Below are positions 8,949 to 17,484 of a stretch of 64,000 nt of DNA, piece after piece. A program made the position numbers and the translations under genes. Source of the DNA: Paenibacillus ferrarius (GTDB lineage: Bacteria; Bacillota; Bacilli; Paenibacillales; NBRC-103111); NCBI RefSeq assembly GCF_002027705.1, contig NZ_MBTG01000045.1:186001-250000 (forward strand), written 5' to 3'. Under the pieces are notes generated by a model. The model was not told the origin of the DNA. It did no database searches and was given only the letters and a program-made list of their open reading frames with translations. Numbering within the stretch: the first letter of the stretch is position 1; the number at the start of each line of letters is the position of its first letter.

Positions 8949-10487
8949 TTAAGGACCAGTTATACTTTGAACAAGTGAAGCAACGGTCGCCTCTTCAGCC
9001 ATATACGTAATCGGAAGACCGTATTGACGTACCGTTTGGGCCGTCTTGGGCCCGATACAGGCGATTTCAACGCCTTGCAGCAAGGCTAGAGGATCTTCCG
9101 CACCAAGCTTGCGCAAAGCCTCAATTAAATTGGTTACAGTAGATGAGCTCGTAAAAGTAATAATATGAATACTTTGATTCTGCAAAAGATGAATGATTTC
9201 GTCGCCATCATCGGCCGTCAGTACATTCTCGTACACATCGACCTCTGTGACCTGGAGTCCTAACTCTTTGAGCTTCGCAGGCAAATAATCGCGCGCCAGA
9301 TCTGCGGTTGGCAGCAAAACGTGCTGACCGGCTTTCAGATCGGGTTGAATGGCTTCTAAGATGCCTTCACCATGAAATTTGGCTGGAAGTACGTCAGCCA
9401 AGATGCCTCGCTCTGCAAGCGCTTCTGCGGTCTTAGGACCAACCGCAGCAATGCGAGCATTCCCCATCTTGCGAATATCTATCCGTTTCTCGCGGAGTCT
9501 CTTGAAGAAATACTCAACCCCATTGACGCTGGTCAGAACAATCCAGTCGAACTGCTGCAGCCTGTCCAGCGCTTGATCCAGCGCATCCAGCGCCTCAGGG
9601 CGGCTTGGCGACTGCAAGCGAATGACTGGAAACTCGACGGCTTCGCCTCCCAGATCGTCAATTAAATCCACAAGCTCGCTGGCTTGGCTTCTAGCTCTCG
9701 TGACCAGCACTCGGCGTCCAAACAGCGGCTTCTTCTCTACCCAAGCCAGCTTCTCGCGAAGCTTGACAACCTCACCGACGATAATGACCGCCGGTGATTT
9801 GAAATTGGCCTCTCTGACTTTCTCGGTAATGTCAGCCAATGTTCCGGTAATGGTCGCTTGATCTGCCCATGTGCCCCAGCGAACTAAGGCAACAGGCATC
9901 TCAGGCGGCTTCCCGCAGCGAATCAATTCGCGGCAAATTTGCTCCAGATTCGCTACCCCCATCAAGAAAACCATGGTGCCAATCGCTTTGGCAAGATGCT
10001 CCCAATCCAAGCTGGAGTATGTTTTGTTCGGATATTCATGCCCCGTAATAATGGCAAAAGATGAAGTAAAGTCACGATGTGTAACCGGAATGCCCGCATA
10101 GGCCGGTACCGCAATCGAGGAAGTAATCCCCGGGATAATATCGAAAGTCACCCCGTTGTCCGCCAGCAGTTCAGCTTCTTCGCCAACCCTTCCGAAGACA
10201 CTGGGATCGCCACCCTTGAGCCGTGTGACGATTTTCCCTTGCAGCGCCAAATCTACGAGCAATTGATTGATTTCTTCTTGTTTTAATATATGTTTATCCG
10301 GCAGCTTGCCAACGAAGATCAGCTCAGCGTCCTCTCTGCGATGCTTGAGCAGCCGAGGGTTCGCCAATCTATCATAGACGATGACATCCGCTTTCTGAAT
10401 AGCTTCCATACCGCGAATCGAAATCAATTTAGGGTCGCCAGGACCGGCGCCAACGAGAAAGACTCTGCCTTTGCCCATAGGGGTCAC
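8949..10487 (-). CDS. cobA-hemD: Fused uroporphyrinogen-III C-methyltransferase / uroporphyrinogen-III synthase
   Basis: Two enzymes share one 512-residue chain. Residues 1-250 form a SAM-dependent uroporphyrinogen-III methyltransferase: [29 protein letters not shown] and [17 protein letters not shown]. Residues about 255-510 form HemD-type uroporphyrinogen-III synthase ([33 protein letters not shown]). The first makes precorrin-2 for siroheme and B12; the second closes the ring for all tetrapyrroles. The start may be GTG 10487, overlapping the hemC TGA as GTGA, or ATG 10478. Such fusions are known in Firmicutes. It couples the branch point to one transcript with the precorrin-2 dehydrogenase upstream. 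Confidence 0.94.
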   Translation of the reverse strand: MTPMGKGRVFLVGAGPGDPKLISIRGMEAIQKADVIVYDRLANPRLLKHRREDAELIFVGKLPDKHILKQEEINQLLVDLALQGKIVTRLKGGDPSVFGRVGEEAELLADNGVTFDIIPGITSSIAVPAYAGIPVTHRDFTSSFAIITGHEYPNKTYSSLDWEHLAKAIGTMVFLMGVANLEQICRELIRCGKPPEMPVALVRWGTWADQATITGTLADITEKVREANFKSPAVIIVGEVVKLREKLAWVEKKPLFGRRVLVTRARSQASELVDLIDDLGGEAVEFPVIRLQSPSRPEALDALDQALDRLQQFDWIVLTSVNGVEYFFKRLREKRIDIRKMGNARIAAVGPKTAEALAERGILADVLPAKFHGEGILEAIQPDLKAGQHVLLPTADLARDYLPAKLKELGLQVTEVDVYENVLTADDGDEIIHLLQNQSIHIITFTSSSTVTNLIEALRKLGAEDPLALLQGVEIACIGPKTAQTVRQYGLPITYMAEEATVASLVQSITGP

Positions 10488-11431
10488 TCCCTTACCTCAG
10501 CGAGGATAGTTTCAGCTCCTTGCGCGATCAGCTTATCCGCGATCAGCTTGCCGAGCGCTTCCGGGTCATGCCCGGAAGCGGATTCCTTCAGCATGGTCAC
10601 GCCATCCGGCGTCCCGACCATGCCCGTTAGCGTGAGCAGCGGTCCTTCTGACCCGCTGCTCTCTTCGCTTACGCTCGCGTAGGCGCCGAGCGGCACCTGG
10701 CAGCCTCCATTGAGTCTGCCGAGGAAAGCCCGCTCTGCTCGCACCGCGAGCGCAGTAGGCTCATGCTGGAACTTGCCCAGCAAGTCCAGTATGAAGGCGT
10801 CGCCGCCCCGGCACTCGATGCACAGCGCCCCCTGCCCTACGGCAGGGAGGCAGATCTCGGGCGGCAAGTACGCGCTGATGCGATCCTGCCAGCCGACCCG
10901 GTGCAAACCGGCAGCGGCCAGCATAATCGCATCGAAGTTCTCTTCTTCGAGCTTGCGCAGCCTCGAATCAATATTTCCGCGGACCGACTCGATGCGCAGG
11001 TCCGGGCGGTAGTGCTGCAGCTGGCTGGCGCGGCGCAGCGAGCTTGTTCCGACGAGCGCGCCTTGCGGCAGCTCGTCCAGGGAGCTAAATCCGCGAGTAA
11101 TGAGCGCGTCGCGCGCATCTTCTCGCTTCGGTATCGCTCCTACAACCAGCCCTTCGGGAAGCTCGAAGGGCATATCTTTCATGCTGTGGACAGCCATGTC
11201 AATATCGCCGTCTGTAAGCGCCTGTTCGATTTCCTTCACGAACAATCCCTTGCCGCCTACCTTGGATAACGTCACATCCAAGATCCGATCGCCTTTGGTC
11301 ACTATTTTCTTAATCTCGAATTCACAAGCGATCCCATGTTCAGCCGCAAGCTGTTTCAAAAGCTCCACAACTTGTCCTGTTTGCGTTAGAGCCAGTGCGC
11401 TTTGTCTTGTTCCTACAATGATAGTTCTCAT
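10484..11431 (-). CDS. hemC: Hydroxymethylbilane synthase (porphobilinogen deaminase)
   Basis: This enzyme links four porphobilinogens into hydroxymethylbilane. The 315-residue protein begins IIVGTRQSALALTQTGQVVE and contains GTSSLRRASQL and the dipyrromethane-cofactor cysteine in NGGCQVPLGAY near residue 245. The start ATG 11431 has AGGGAGG upstream. The 3' half is strikingly GC-rich compared with its neighbours (about 10660-11060). The stop overlaps the next start by 4 bases. Confidence 0.96.
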   Translation of the reverse strand: MRTIIVGTRQSALALTQTGQVVELLKQLAAEHGIACEFEIKKIVTKGDRILDVTLSKVGGKGLFVKEIEQALTDGDIDMAVHSMKDMPFELPEGLVVGAIPKREDARDALITRGFSSLDELPQGALVGTSSLRRASQLQHYRPDLRIESVRGNIDSRLRKLEEENFDAIMLAAAGLHRVGWQDRISAYLPPEICLPAVGQGALCIECRGGDAFILDLLGKFQHEPTALAVRAERAFLGRLNGGCQVPLGAYASVSEESSGSEGPLLTLTGMVGTPDGVTMLKESASGHDPEALGKLIADKLIAQGAETILAEVRE

Positions 11432-11449
11432 CTCTATCCGCCCTCCCTG

Positions 11450-12184
11450 TTACTCTCTATCGAAAATCTTGATTGCTGACCAAGCAGCTAAGTCAATCCC
11501 AGCTTCGCCTGTTCGTCCATTCGGCCATGCAGCATTCTCCAAGGCCGTATAGAGCGCTTCCTTCCAAGACGCGAATGTACCCTCGCGAATTTTGTCCAGC
11601 ACGTTCCATTCCAGCATGTCTTTAAACATGCGTTGTCTAGCTTGCTTGTCCGGCACCCTGCTTTGAATGAACAGGCGCAAGTCGCTCAGAAATTCCAAAT
11701 AAGTCTCATATTCCTCGCCATATAGCTCATCTAACTCCCGGACAATTTTCCGCGCTGCCGATGGGCTAGCTCCACCGGTTGAAACAGCGATAACCAGCTT
11801 GCCTCTGCGAACGACAGAAGGCACGATGAAAGAGCTTAAGCGAGGCTGATCCACAACATTAACCAGCTTCCCTTCTCGTGACGCCAGCTCGCCTATTTGA
11901 GCATTGACCGCAGCATCATTCGTTGCCGCCACGACCAAGGTATAACATGATTTCCTAGCAGCTTCGCCCTTGATCAGTTCTTCAGCGAACGTCTGCCTGA
12001 GCAGAACTACGTTGAGGTGGTTATCCAGCTCCGCAAGACCCTCGGTGAATTCCGGACTGACCACTGTCACTATAGCCCCTGCTTGCAGCAAAGCATGCGC
12101 TTTGCGTTCCGCAATAGGACCTCCTCCGATTACCAGACACTGACGAGCGGACAAATTAACCATAATCGGATACGGATGATTCAT
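11450..12184 (-). CDS. Precorrin-2 dehydrogenase (siroheme synthase N-terminal type)
   Basis: An NAD-binding motif, CLVIGGGPIAERKAHALLQAGA, sits at the N-terminus of this 244-residue protein, followed by a CysG-N-like central region (VNVVDQPRLSSFIVPSVVRRGKL split by usual family motifs) and ISTGGASPSAARKIR-like features (VSTGGASPSAARKI). It should oxidise precorrin-2 to sirohydrochlorin and may also insert iron. The position between hemX and hemC, just upstream of the SUMT domain, supports a siroheme role. The C-terminal region after about 150 is helical; iron-chelatase activity cannot be judged from sequence alone. Confidence 0.88.
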   Translation of the reverse strand: MNHPYPIMVNLSARQCLVIGGGPIAERKAHALLQAGAIVTVVSPEFTEGLAELDNHLNVVLLRQTFAEELIKGEAARKSCYTLVVAATNDAAVNAQIGELASREGKLVNVVDQPRLSSFIVPSVVRRGKLVIAVSTGGASPSAARKIVRELDELYGEEYETYLEFLSDLRLFIQSRVPDKQARQRMFKDMLEWNVLDKIREGTFASWKEALYTALENAAWPNGRTGEAGIDLAAWSAIKIFDRE

Positions 12185-12188
12185 CGAC

Positions 12189-13019
12189 TCAGCTCCATAT
12201 CCAGTCGTGGAAGCCCGAGAAGAAGTTCGAAACGACGAAATTCAGCACAACGATCAGGAAAGCCGCAAGGTTCCATGCTGCCAGCTTGTAACCCGAAATA
12301 CGCATGGACTTCCGCTGGAATAAATAGAAGGCATAGGCAGCAAGTACAAAAAAAGAATTAATCACTTTGGGATCATACAGCAAGCTCTGATTCCCTTGCA
12401 GAACTACCCAGACGACACCAAGACTTAACGCCAGAAGCAGTAATGGGGCCCCAATAATAACGGAAAAGTAGGCATAATGATCAATTTTCTCCAGCGACGG
12501 CAATCTCATTACCGTTTGGGAAAACTTCTTAGCTTTCAACATCTTATGGAGAAAAACGTACATGCCTGAGAAAATGGCGGCAATTGAAAAAGCGGCGTAA
12601 CTGCCAATAGCCAGGGTGATATGTATAAATAATAGCTCATCGTTAATGTCCCAGCTGGCACGAATTGGCGTTACATGCGGATTTCCAAATACATTTAAAG
12701 CTAAAATGGCAAAGCCGAGCACATTGACAAAAAATACAAACAATTCAATGCGGAAAAATCGATTGATCAACAACGAAATGGTGACAATCAACCATGAGAA
12801 CATAAAAAGGACATCGGTTCGGGCGAACGCCCACTCGGTCAAATGCCCGTATAAGTTAATCGCTAAATAGGCGGTCTGTAGAACCCATACAAACAAAAGC
12901 AGCCCCGTCCCCATCCGTTTTGCACTTCGGTTCGCATTGGCGAAGTCCGAAAAGTAAAACAATAGGCTCAGGGCATACATATAAATCATCGCATCAAACA
13001 ACCAGCTACGTGTGACCAT
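12189..13019 (-). CDS. hemX: HemX-like cytochrome c assembly (CcsA/CcmC) family membrane protein
   Basis: This 276-residue protein has about eight hydrophobic segments, starting DAMIYMYALSLLFYFSDF. It contains the family stretch ITLAIGSYAAFSIAAIFSGM. In B. subtilis the equivalent membrane protein, HemX, lies directly after hemA and affects glutamyl-tRNA reductase level; that role is taken from the family, not seen here. The start ATG 13019 has AGGAGAGG. The gene lies 33 bases after hemA and 4 bases before the siroheme dehydrogenase start. Confidence 0.88.
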   Translation of the reverse strand: MVTRSWLFDAMIYMYALSLLFYFSDFANANRSAKRMGTGLLLFVWVLQTAYLAINLYGHLTEWAFARTDVLFMFSWLIVTISLLINRFFRIELFVFFVNVLGFAILALNVFGNPHVTPIRASWDINDELLFIHITLAIGSYAAFSIAAIFSGMYVFLHKMLKAKKFSQTVMRLPSLEKIDHYAYFSVIIGAPLLLLALSLGVVWVVLQGNQSLLYDPKVINSFFVLAAYAFYLFQRKSMRISGYKLAAWNLAAFLIVVLNFVVSNFFSGFHDWIWS

Positions 13020-13052
13020 GGCACCTCTCCTAGGCGATTAGCGCCTTTTTTC

Positions 13053-14456
13053 TCAAGATTGTGCTAGAACATCTGCGGTTTGCAGGCCGCGCACGGACAA
13101 CTTCTCTTCCAGCTGCTGCTTGGCTTCCAGCGCTTTTTGCCCAGCTTCTCGCTCTTCTGCTAACTGATTGGCTTGCTCTTGCTGTTCAAGTGTCTCTTCG
13201 AGGGCGAACAATTTCGTGAATAGCTCCAGCGCTTCATCACCATGACGTTCCCCGGCCATTTCCTTAATGCGGAGAATCGGATCGCGCAGCACTTGATTAA
13301 CGATGCTTTTCGTTAATTTGCGAATGACTTTAATTTCACGTTCGTCCAGCTCAGGCAGCTTCTTGAGCATGCTGTCCATGGTCTCTTCATGAATCAGACT
13401 TGCTTTGGCTTGCAGCGCATTGATCACCGGGCTGACGCCTAACGTTTTGGTCCATTGTTCAAAAACACCAATTTCCGTTTCGATCATCGTTTCAATCTTC
13501 GCTGCTTCTTTTCTTCTTTCTTGCAAATGTTTGTCAACAATGTGCTCCAGATCATCAATGTCATAGAGGAACACGTTTGGCAAATCGCTGATTTGCGGAT
13601 CCAAATCCCGCGGCACCGCAATGTCCATCATGAAGAGCGGACGCGATTTTCTCTTTTGCACATGGGATTGAAGGTCATTTTTGGTCAATACATAGCCCGG
13701 TGCTCCCGTTGAGCTGATAATAATATCGACTTCCGGTAAATGTCCCAGCATATTATCCACGGTACATGGAATGCCGTTGAACTTCTGCGCTAATTCCACA
13801 GCTCGTTCGAATGTCCGATTGACAACGATGACTTTGTTCGCCCCGTTCGCATACAGATGCTTCACGGTCAGCTCGCTCATTTTGCCGGCGCCAATAATCA
13901 TAACCGTTTTGTTCACATAAGAGCCAAATATCCGTTTGCCCAGCTCTACCGCAGCATAGCTGACGGAAACTGGGTTATTGCTGATTCCTGTTTCGGAATG
14001 CGCTTTTTTGGCGAGAGTTACCGATTGCTTAAATAAAGTATTGAAATAAGCGCCGGTAGCTTTCATTTTTTGAGATGATAAAAAAGCATCTCTGACCTGT
14101 CCGAGGATTTGGGTCTCGCCGATAACCATGGAATCCAACCCGCTTGTGACTCGGAACAAATGATCGATGGCCTTCTCATTTTCGTACGTATATAAATGTT
14201 TTTGGAACTGATCCTTTTCGACTTGGAACCATCTTGAAATGAAATGTGTCAAATAGTGACTGCACAACTGCGGTCGATCCACGACAGCATAGATTTCAGT
14301 ACGATTGCAGGTGGCGACAATTACACATTCCAAGATGCTTTTCGTTTCTTTCAATTCTGCTATTGCATTCGGTAAATCGGATTCGGAGAAAGCGAATTTC
14401 TCCCGAATTTCCACTGGGGCTGTCCGATAATTCAAGCCGACTGCGATGATATGCAA
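13053..14456 (-). CDS. hemA: Glutamyl-tRNA reductase
   Basis: This NADPH enzyme reduces glutamyl-tRNA to glutamate-1-semialdehyde, the first committed step of C5 heme synthesis. Visible are VGLNYRTAPVEIREKFAF, the catalytic cysteine in VATCNRTEIYAV (Cys50) and the nucleotide site IIGAGKMSEL. I prefer TTG 14456 (MHIIAVGLNY...): AGGTGG lies 5 bases upstream and homologues begin this way. A GTG at 14465 is possible but has its ribosome site too close. The C-terminal 60 residues are a Gln/Glu-rich coiled extension beyond the usual end. First gene of the hem operon. Confidence 0.96.
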   Translation of the reverse strand: MHIIAVGLNYRTAPVEIREKFAFSESDLPNAIAELKETKSILECVIVATCNRTEIYAVVDRPQLCSHYLTHFISRWFQVEKDQFQKHLYTYENEKAIDHLFRVTSGLDSMVIGETQILGQVRDAFLSSQKMKATGAYFNTLFKQSVTLAKKAHSETGISNNPVSVSYAAVELGKRIFGSYVNKTVMIIGAGKMSELTVKHLYANGANKVIVVNRTFERAVELAQKFNGIPCTVDNMLGHLPEVDIIISSTGAPGYVLTKNDLQSHVQKRKSRPLFMMDIAVPRDLDPQISDLPNVFLYDIDDLEHIVDKHLQERRKEAAKIETMIETEIGVFEQWTKTLGVSPVINALQAKASLIHEETMDSMLKKLPELDEREIKVIRKLTKSIVNQVLRDPILRIKEMAGERHGDEALELFTKLFALEETLEQQEQANQLAEEREAGQKALEAKQQLEEKLSVRGLQTADVLAQS

Positions 14457-14492
14457 AGGTACCACCTGCCTTTCGATCTATTTCTATGAACC

Positions 14493-14503
14493 ATTATAGC
14501 ACA
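14493..14503 (-). promoter_or_regulatory. Extended -10 promoter of the hemA operon
   Basis: The reverse strand carries TGTGCTATAAT about 37 bases upstream of the hemA start, an extended -10 (TGnTATAAT). The -35 region is poor, as is usual with extended -10 promoters. Confidence 0.6.
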
Positions 14504-14614
14504 GCAAAACCGGCATTCCGACAAATTTTTTGTATAATTTATGAATGCTTCTTTCTGCTCGTTAGTTTTCACAGCATTCGTCTCCTATATACCTTCACAG
14601 GATTAATAACCTGT

Positions 14615-15151
14615 TTATTGCAGCATTTTCTTACGCAAAAATTGGGTTAAATCACGATCCAGCTCGGCCAGCTTCGTATTTTGCGAGGAAATGATATCCC
14701 CATTGGAGGCCATCAGCTTTTCATAAATCTCATACATGCTCTTGTATTTCTGTCCAACTTCCTTCAACGTCTGCAATTCGTCCGGCTTAAACGCCCGCTC
14801 CCCGCCCACCTGAAGTCGCTGCAGGTACTGTGTGAGCTGAATCATGCTATCGAGTGGAGTCAAATAGTCATTGCCGCCTGCTGCCAGTACAAGGCGTTCA
14901 TGCGTATAGCCAGCCGAATACAAGGCCTGCTTGCTTGCCTCCAAGCCATTTGTTGTTTTGCTTTGACCCGCTTCCTCCACATAACTCTTCAGAAGCTCCA
15001 TCTGAAATAATGATACTTGATATAGCAGATGCGTGGCATCGTGCTCCTCTTTGTGAGAACCCAGCGTATGTACAAGTTGATACAAAGGCCAAATAATGAG
15101 AAAAAGCACGATGCTGTAGATCACCGTCTTCCTAATTATTCTCGGTTTCAA
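14615..15151 (-). CDS. Membrane-anchored hypothetical protein
   Basis: The 178-residue product has one N-terminal hydrophobic segment (about 8-28, TVIYSIVLFLIIWPLYQLV) and an otherwise hydrophilic, probably all-helical remainder rich in Leu, Gln and Glu, ending in a heptad-like segment (about 140-175). A signal-anchored extracytoplasmic helical protein is the plain reading. I do not recognise a family. It lies alone between hemA and speH, both on the same strand. Confidence 0.7.
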   Translation of the reverse strand: MKPRIIRKTVIYSIVLFLIIWPLYQLVHTLGSHKEEHDATHLLYQVSLFQMELLKSYVEEAGQSKTTNGLEASKQALYSAGYTHERLVLAAGGNDYLTPLDSMIQLTQYLQRLQVGGERAFKPDELQTLKEVGQKYKSMYEIYEKLMASNGDIISSQNTKLAELDRDLTQFLRKKMLQ

Positions 15152-15220
15152 TCCAATCCCCCGCTTCCCTGTTACTTAGACATGTGTCGCAATAACAGTG
15201 TATGGGCAGGAGGACAAACA

Positions 15221-15249
15221 AATAACCACGGATTTCTCCGTGGTTATCG
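15221..15249 (-). terminator. Intrinsic terminator downstream of speH
   Basis: ATAACCACGG and CCGTGGTTAT form a 10-bp stem with a 6-base loop, followed on the reverse strand by TTTGTTTGT. Confidence 0.85.
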
Positions 15250-15269
15250 TTATTGTTATGTGCAGACTC

Positions 15270-15677
15270 TTATTTAACAAGCTCTGCTTGCTTAATTTCA
15301 GGAGTTTCTACTTTCAATTCACCCATTCCGCGAACTAGTTTCTTCGCATAGAATGTTTCTGGTTTCAATACGGATACCATGAAATCAATTGCTAATTGAG
15401 GGTCCACTGTCTCACCGCAAGTATAACAGTCAAGCGCGGCAAAACCTCTCTCAGGATAAGTATGAATGGAGAGATGACTCTCGGACAACATAACAAGTAC
15501 AGTTGCTCCTTGTGGTTCAAATTGCTTGGATTGTACAGATAGTACGGTTGCTCCGCATACCTCGGCAGCTTCTACCATCTGAGCTTGCAGCCAATCTGCA
15601 TTGTTCAGAAGTTCGAAATCTACCCCCCAAGTATCTACAGCAACGTGTCTTCCGAAAGTTGAGTATTCTGTTTCCAT
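15270..15677 (-). CDS. speH: S-adenosylmethionine decarboxylase proenzyme
   Basis: This prokaryotic-type AdoMet decarboxylase supplies aminopropyl groups for spermidine. The 135-residue proenzyme contains SESHLSIHTYPE, where self-cleavage before Ser67 creates the pyruvoyl group, and the substrate-site segment ALDCYTCGE. GGAAGGGGG lies upstream of ATG 15677. It forms a single-gene unit with a long leader and its own terminator. Confidence 0.95.
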   Translation of the reverse strand: METEYSTFGRHVAVDTWGVDFELLNNADWLQAQMVEAAEVCGATVLSVQSKQFEPQGATVLVMLSESHLSIHTYPERGFAALDCYTCGETVDPQLAIDFMVSVLKPETFYAKKLVRGMGELKVETPEIKQAELVK

Positions 15678-15855
15678 CTTTCGGTTCCCCCTTCCTAGGA
15701 ATAAAATGTCTGAAAAAAAATTTCATCCGCTAGGACCTACGTCATTCACTTCCCGAGGGTATTATCTCTCGCAACATTCAATGTCCTGAGTGAATCCTGG
15801 TTCCTATATTGTTTTCAACGAGAATAAAAATAACATCTATCGACGAGAAATGCAA
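15678..15855 (-). promoter_or_regulatory. speH promoter and long, possibly structured leader
   Basis: On the reverse strand TTGCAT (15850-15855), a 17-bp spacer and TATTTT (15827-15832) make a plausible sigma-A promoter, leaving a leader of about 140 nt. Inside it, TAGGA(A)CC pairs with GGTCCTA and ATTCACT pairs with AGTGAAT, enclosing two small hairpins (ACAT/ATGT and CGAG/CTCG). A run of eight T residues follows, then the ribosome site. It matches no riboswitch class I can recognise. The pairings are by eye. Confidence 0.45.
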
Positions 15856-15937
15856 TAGTTTTTTTTGCCAGTGCCTTTCTTTCGAATGGATGCCACATCT
15901 AATGTATGTCGAAAAGGCCCTTCCGGTTCGCCCAAAC

Positions 15938-15963
15938 AAAAAAGACCCAAGCTTGGGTCTTTA
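15938..15963 (-). terminator. Intrinsic terminator after the 195-aa hypothetical gene
   Basis: AAAGACCCAAGCTTGGGTCTTT is a near-perfect palindrome followed by T-rich sequence on the reverse strand. The stretch from 15856 to 15937 shows nothing else recognisable. Confidence 0.85.
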
Positions 15964-15984
15964 AGATTTAGAGTATATGTGTGG

Positions 15985-16572
15985 TTAAGCCTCCAGGATA
16001 AACAAACGATGTGTCAGTTCATTGAGGCGAGTATCAATCTGCTGATGTTCTTCAGGCTCCTGCAGCGTATTGCGCATATCAAGAAGATGGTTGATTTGAT
16101 CATAAATCATCTCGATCTCTTGCTCAACTTCTCTCTTCTGAAACATTTGCTGCATAAGACCAATTGTGTCTCTGTACTCATAAATGACCGTTACTAATTG
16201 TCCTTTGACTTCCTCAATCTTGACGACTGTTCCACGTTCATAGTAATAAACCATCGTATAACTTGGATAAATCCGGTTTACTGTGGCGCTCCCTTTGAAC
16301 TCAGAAACCGCTTTGCGCATTAAATTAGCCATTAGAGTATTGCTTAATCTGCAGGATCCTGTACATTCATATAGGCCCGATTTCTTTTCAAATGAAAGGA
16401 TGATTTCTTGACCTGCTCCATCTTGAAAAACAACCTCTTGGTTGCCATTTTCCAAAACTTTCACTTGCAGTGTCACTTGATGATCCACGAACATTTGAAA
16501 AAACCTGAACATCTCGGCTTCTGTTAACTGGAGGCAGGTTTTGACATATTCAGTCGCTAACCTTTGTGCCAT
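15985..16572 (-). CDS. Conserved-looking hypothetical protein, cytosolic, with C-terminal helical segment
   Basis: I prefer ATG 16572 (MAQRLATEYV), with GAGGG 6 bases upstream, over an ATG 30 bases earlier, giving 195 residues. No transmembrane segment is evident. The first two thirds alternate short strands and helices (for example QVTLQVKVLENGNQEVVFQDG); from about residue 135 the protein is a long acidic helical region (QKREVEQEIEMIYDQINHLL). A single Cys-x3-Cys-like pair appears in YECTGSCRL. I do not recognise the family or role. Confidence 0.7.
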   Translation of the reverse strand: MAQRLATEYVKTCLQLTEAEMFRFFQMFVDHQVTLQVKVLENGNQEVVFQDGAGQEIILSFEKKSGLYECTGSCRLSNTLMANLMRKAVSEFKGSATVNRIYPSYTMVYYYERGTVVKIEEVKGQLVTVIYEYRDTIGLMQQMFQKREVEQEIEMIYDQINHLLDMRNTLQEPEEHQQIDTRLNELTHRLFILEA

Positions 16573-16797
16573 AAAAATCCCTCGATTCTTTGTTTTCAAG
16601 CCATTAACTCTTACCTTGCTTATTATTATACTACATGCGCACTTAATATTCCTGCGTGCAATTCATGATAATCAGCCAAATATTCTGAAAAAACCAAGGA
16701 AATACGGAATGCCAGCAAATTTTCACCAGAAAACCTCACTATCCCGCGAACTTCTTCTAGATTTTCTCACTCTTTTAACGTCATACTCCTCCTTACA

Positions 16798-16827
16798 CAA
16801 AAAACCGCCCTCTGAATCAGGACGGTT
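16798..16827 (-). terminator. Intrinsic terminator at the 3' end of ysxC
   Basis: On the reverse strand AACCGTCCTGATTCAGAGGG, CGGTT and six T residues form an imperfect hairpin whose stem overlaps the ysxC stop codon. Confidence 0.75.
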
Positions 16828-17461
16828 GTTCTTCGTTTGCGATTTCAATTACTTCTTCTTCAGCCGTGGGCTCGCCATATGCGATAGCTTGTTCCAAAAT
16901 GCCCCATAGCTCGTCTTTGCCAAGCCCAAGCTCCGAGGAGAACATCAAAGGCTGGACGCCTTTATCCATTCCCAGTGTCTCGCGCACGATCTTGATGTGC
17001 TTAGACCATCTGCTCTTAGGAATCTTGTCCGCTTTGGTTGCAATGACTATGACAGGAACATCATTATGCCGCAGCCATTCATACATCGCCTGATCATCTT
17101 TGGAAGGAGGGTGACGCAAGTCCACTAATTGCATGACTAGGCGCAGAGTTTCCCGATTCATCAAATAGCTTTCAATGAATTTGCCCCACTGTTCCCGCTT
17201 CGTTTTGGATACTTTGGCATAACCATAACCGGGAAGATCGACAAAGTATAAGTCCTGATTAATTTTATAATAATTTAACGTTTGGGTTTTACCGGGCTGC
17301 GAGCTGGTTCTAGCCAAATTCTTGCGGGAGATCATGCAGTTAATGAGTGAGGATTTCCCGACATTAGAACGCCCTGCCAGAGCAAGCTCTGGCAAGGCAT
17401 CCTCTGGATATTGGCTAGGTCCAACCGCGCTGATAATAAACTCAGCTTGATTGACTTTCAT
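16817..17461 (-). CDS. ysxC: Ribosome biogenesis GTPase YsxC/EngB
   Basis: This essential GTPase acts in late 50S subunit assembly. The 214-residue product has G1 [11 protein letters not shown]3 [10 protein letters not shown] and G4 ATKADK. It follows lonA by 23 bases, the same arrangement as in B. subtilis. Confidence 0.96.
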   Translation of the reverse strand: MKVNQAEFIISAVGPSQYPEDALPELALAGRSNVGKSSLINCMISRKNLARTSSQPGKTQTLNYYKINQDLYFVDLPGYGYAKVSKTKREQWGKFIESYLMNRETLRLVMQLVDLRHPPSKDDQAMYEWLRHNDVPVIVIATKADKIPKSRWSKHIKIVRETLGMDKGVQPLMFSSELGLGKDELWGILEQAIAYGEPTAEEEVIEIANEEQPS

Positions 17462-17484
17462 GAATGTTCAGCTACTTTCTATGG

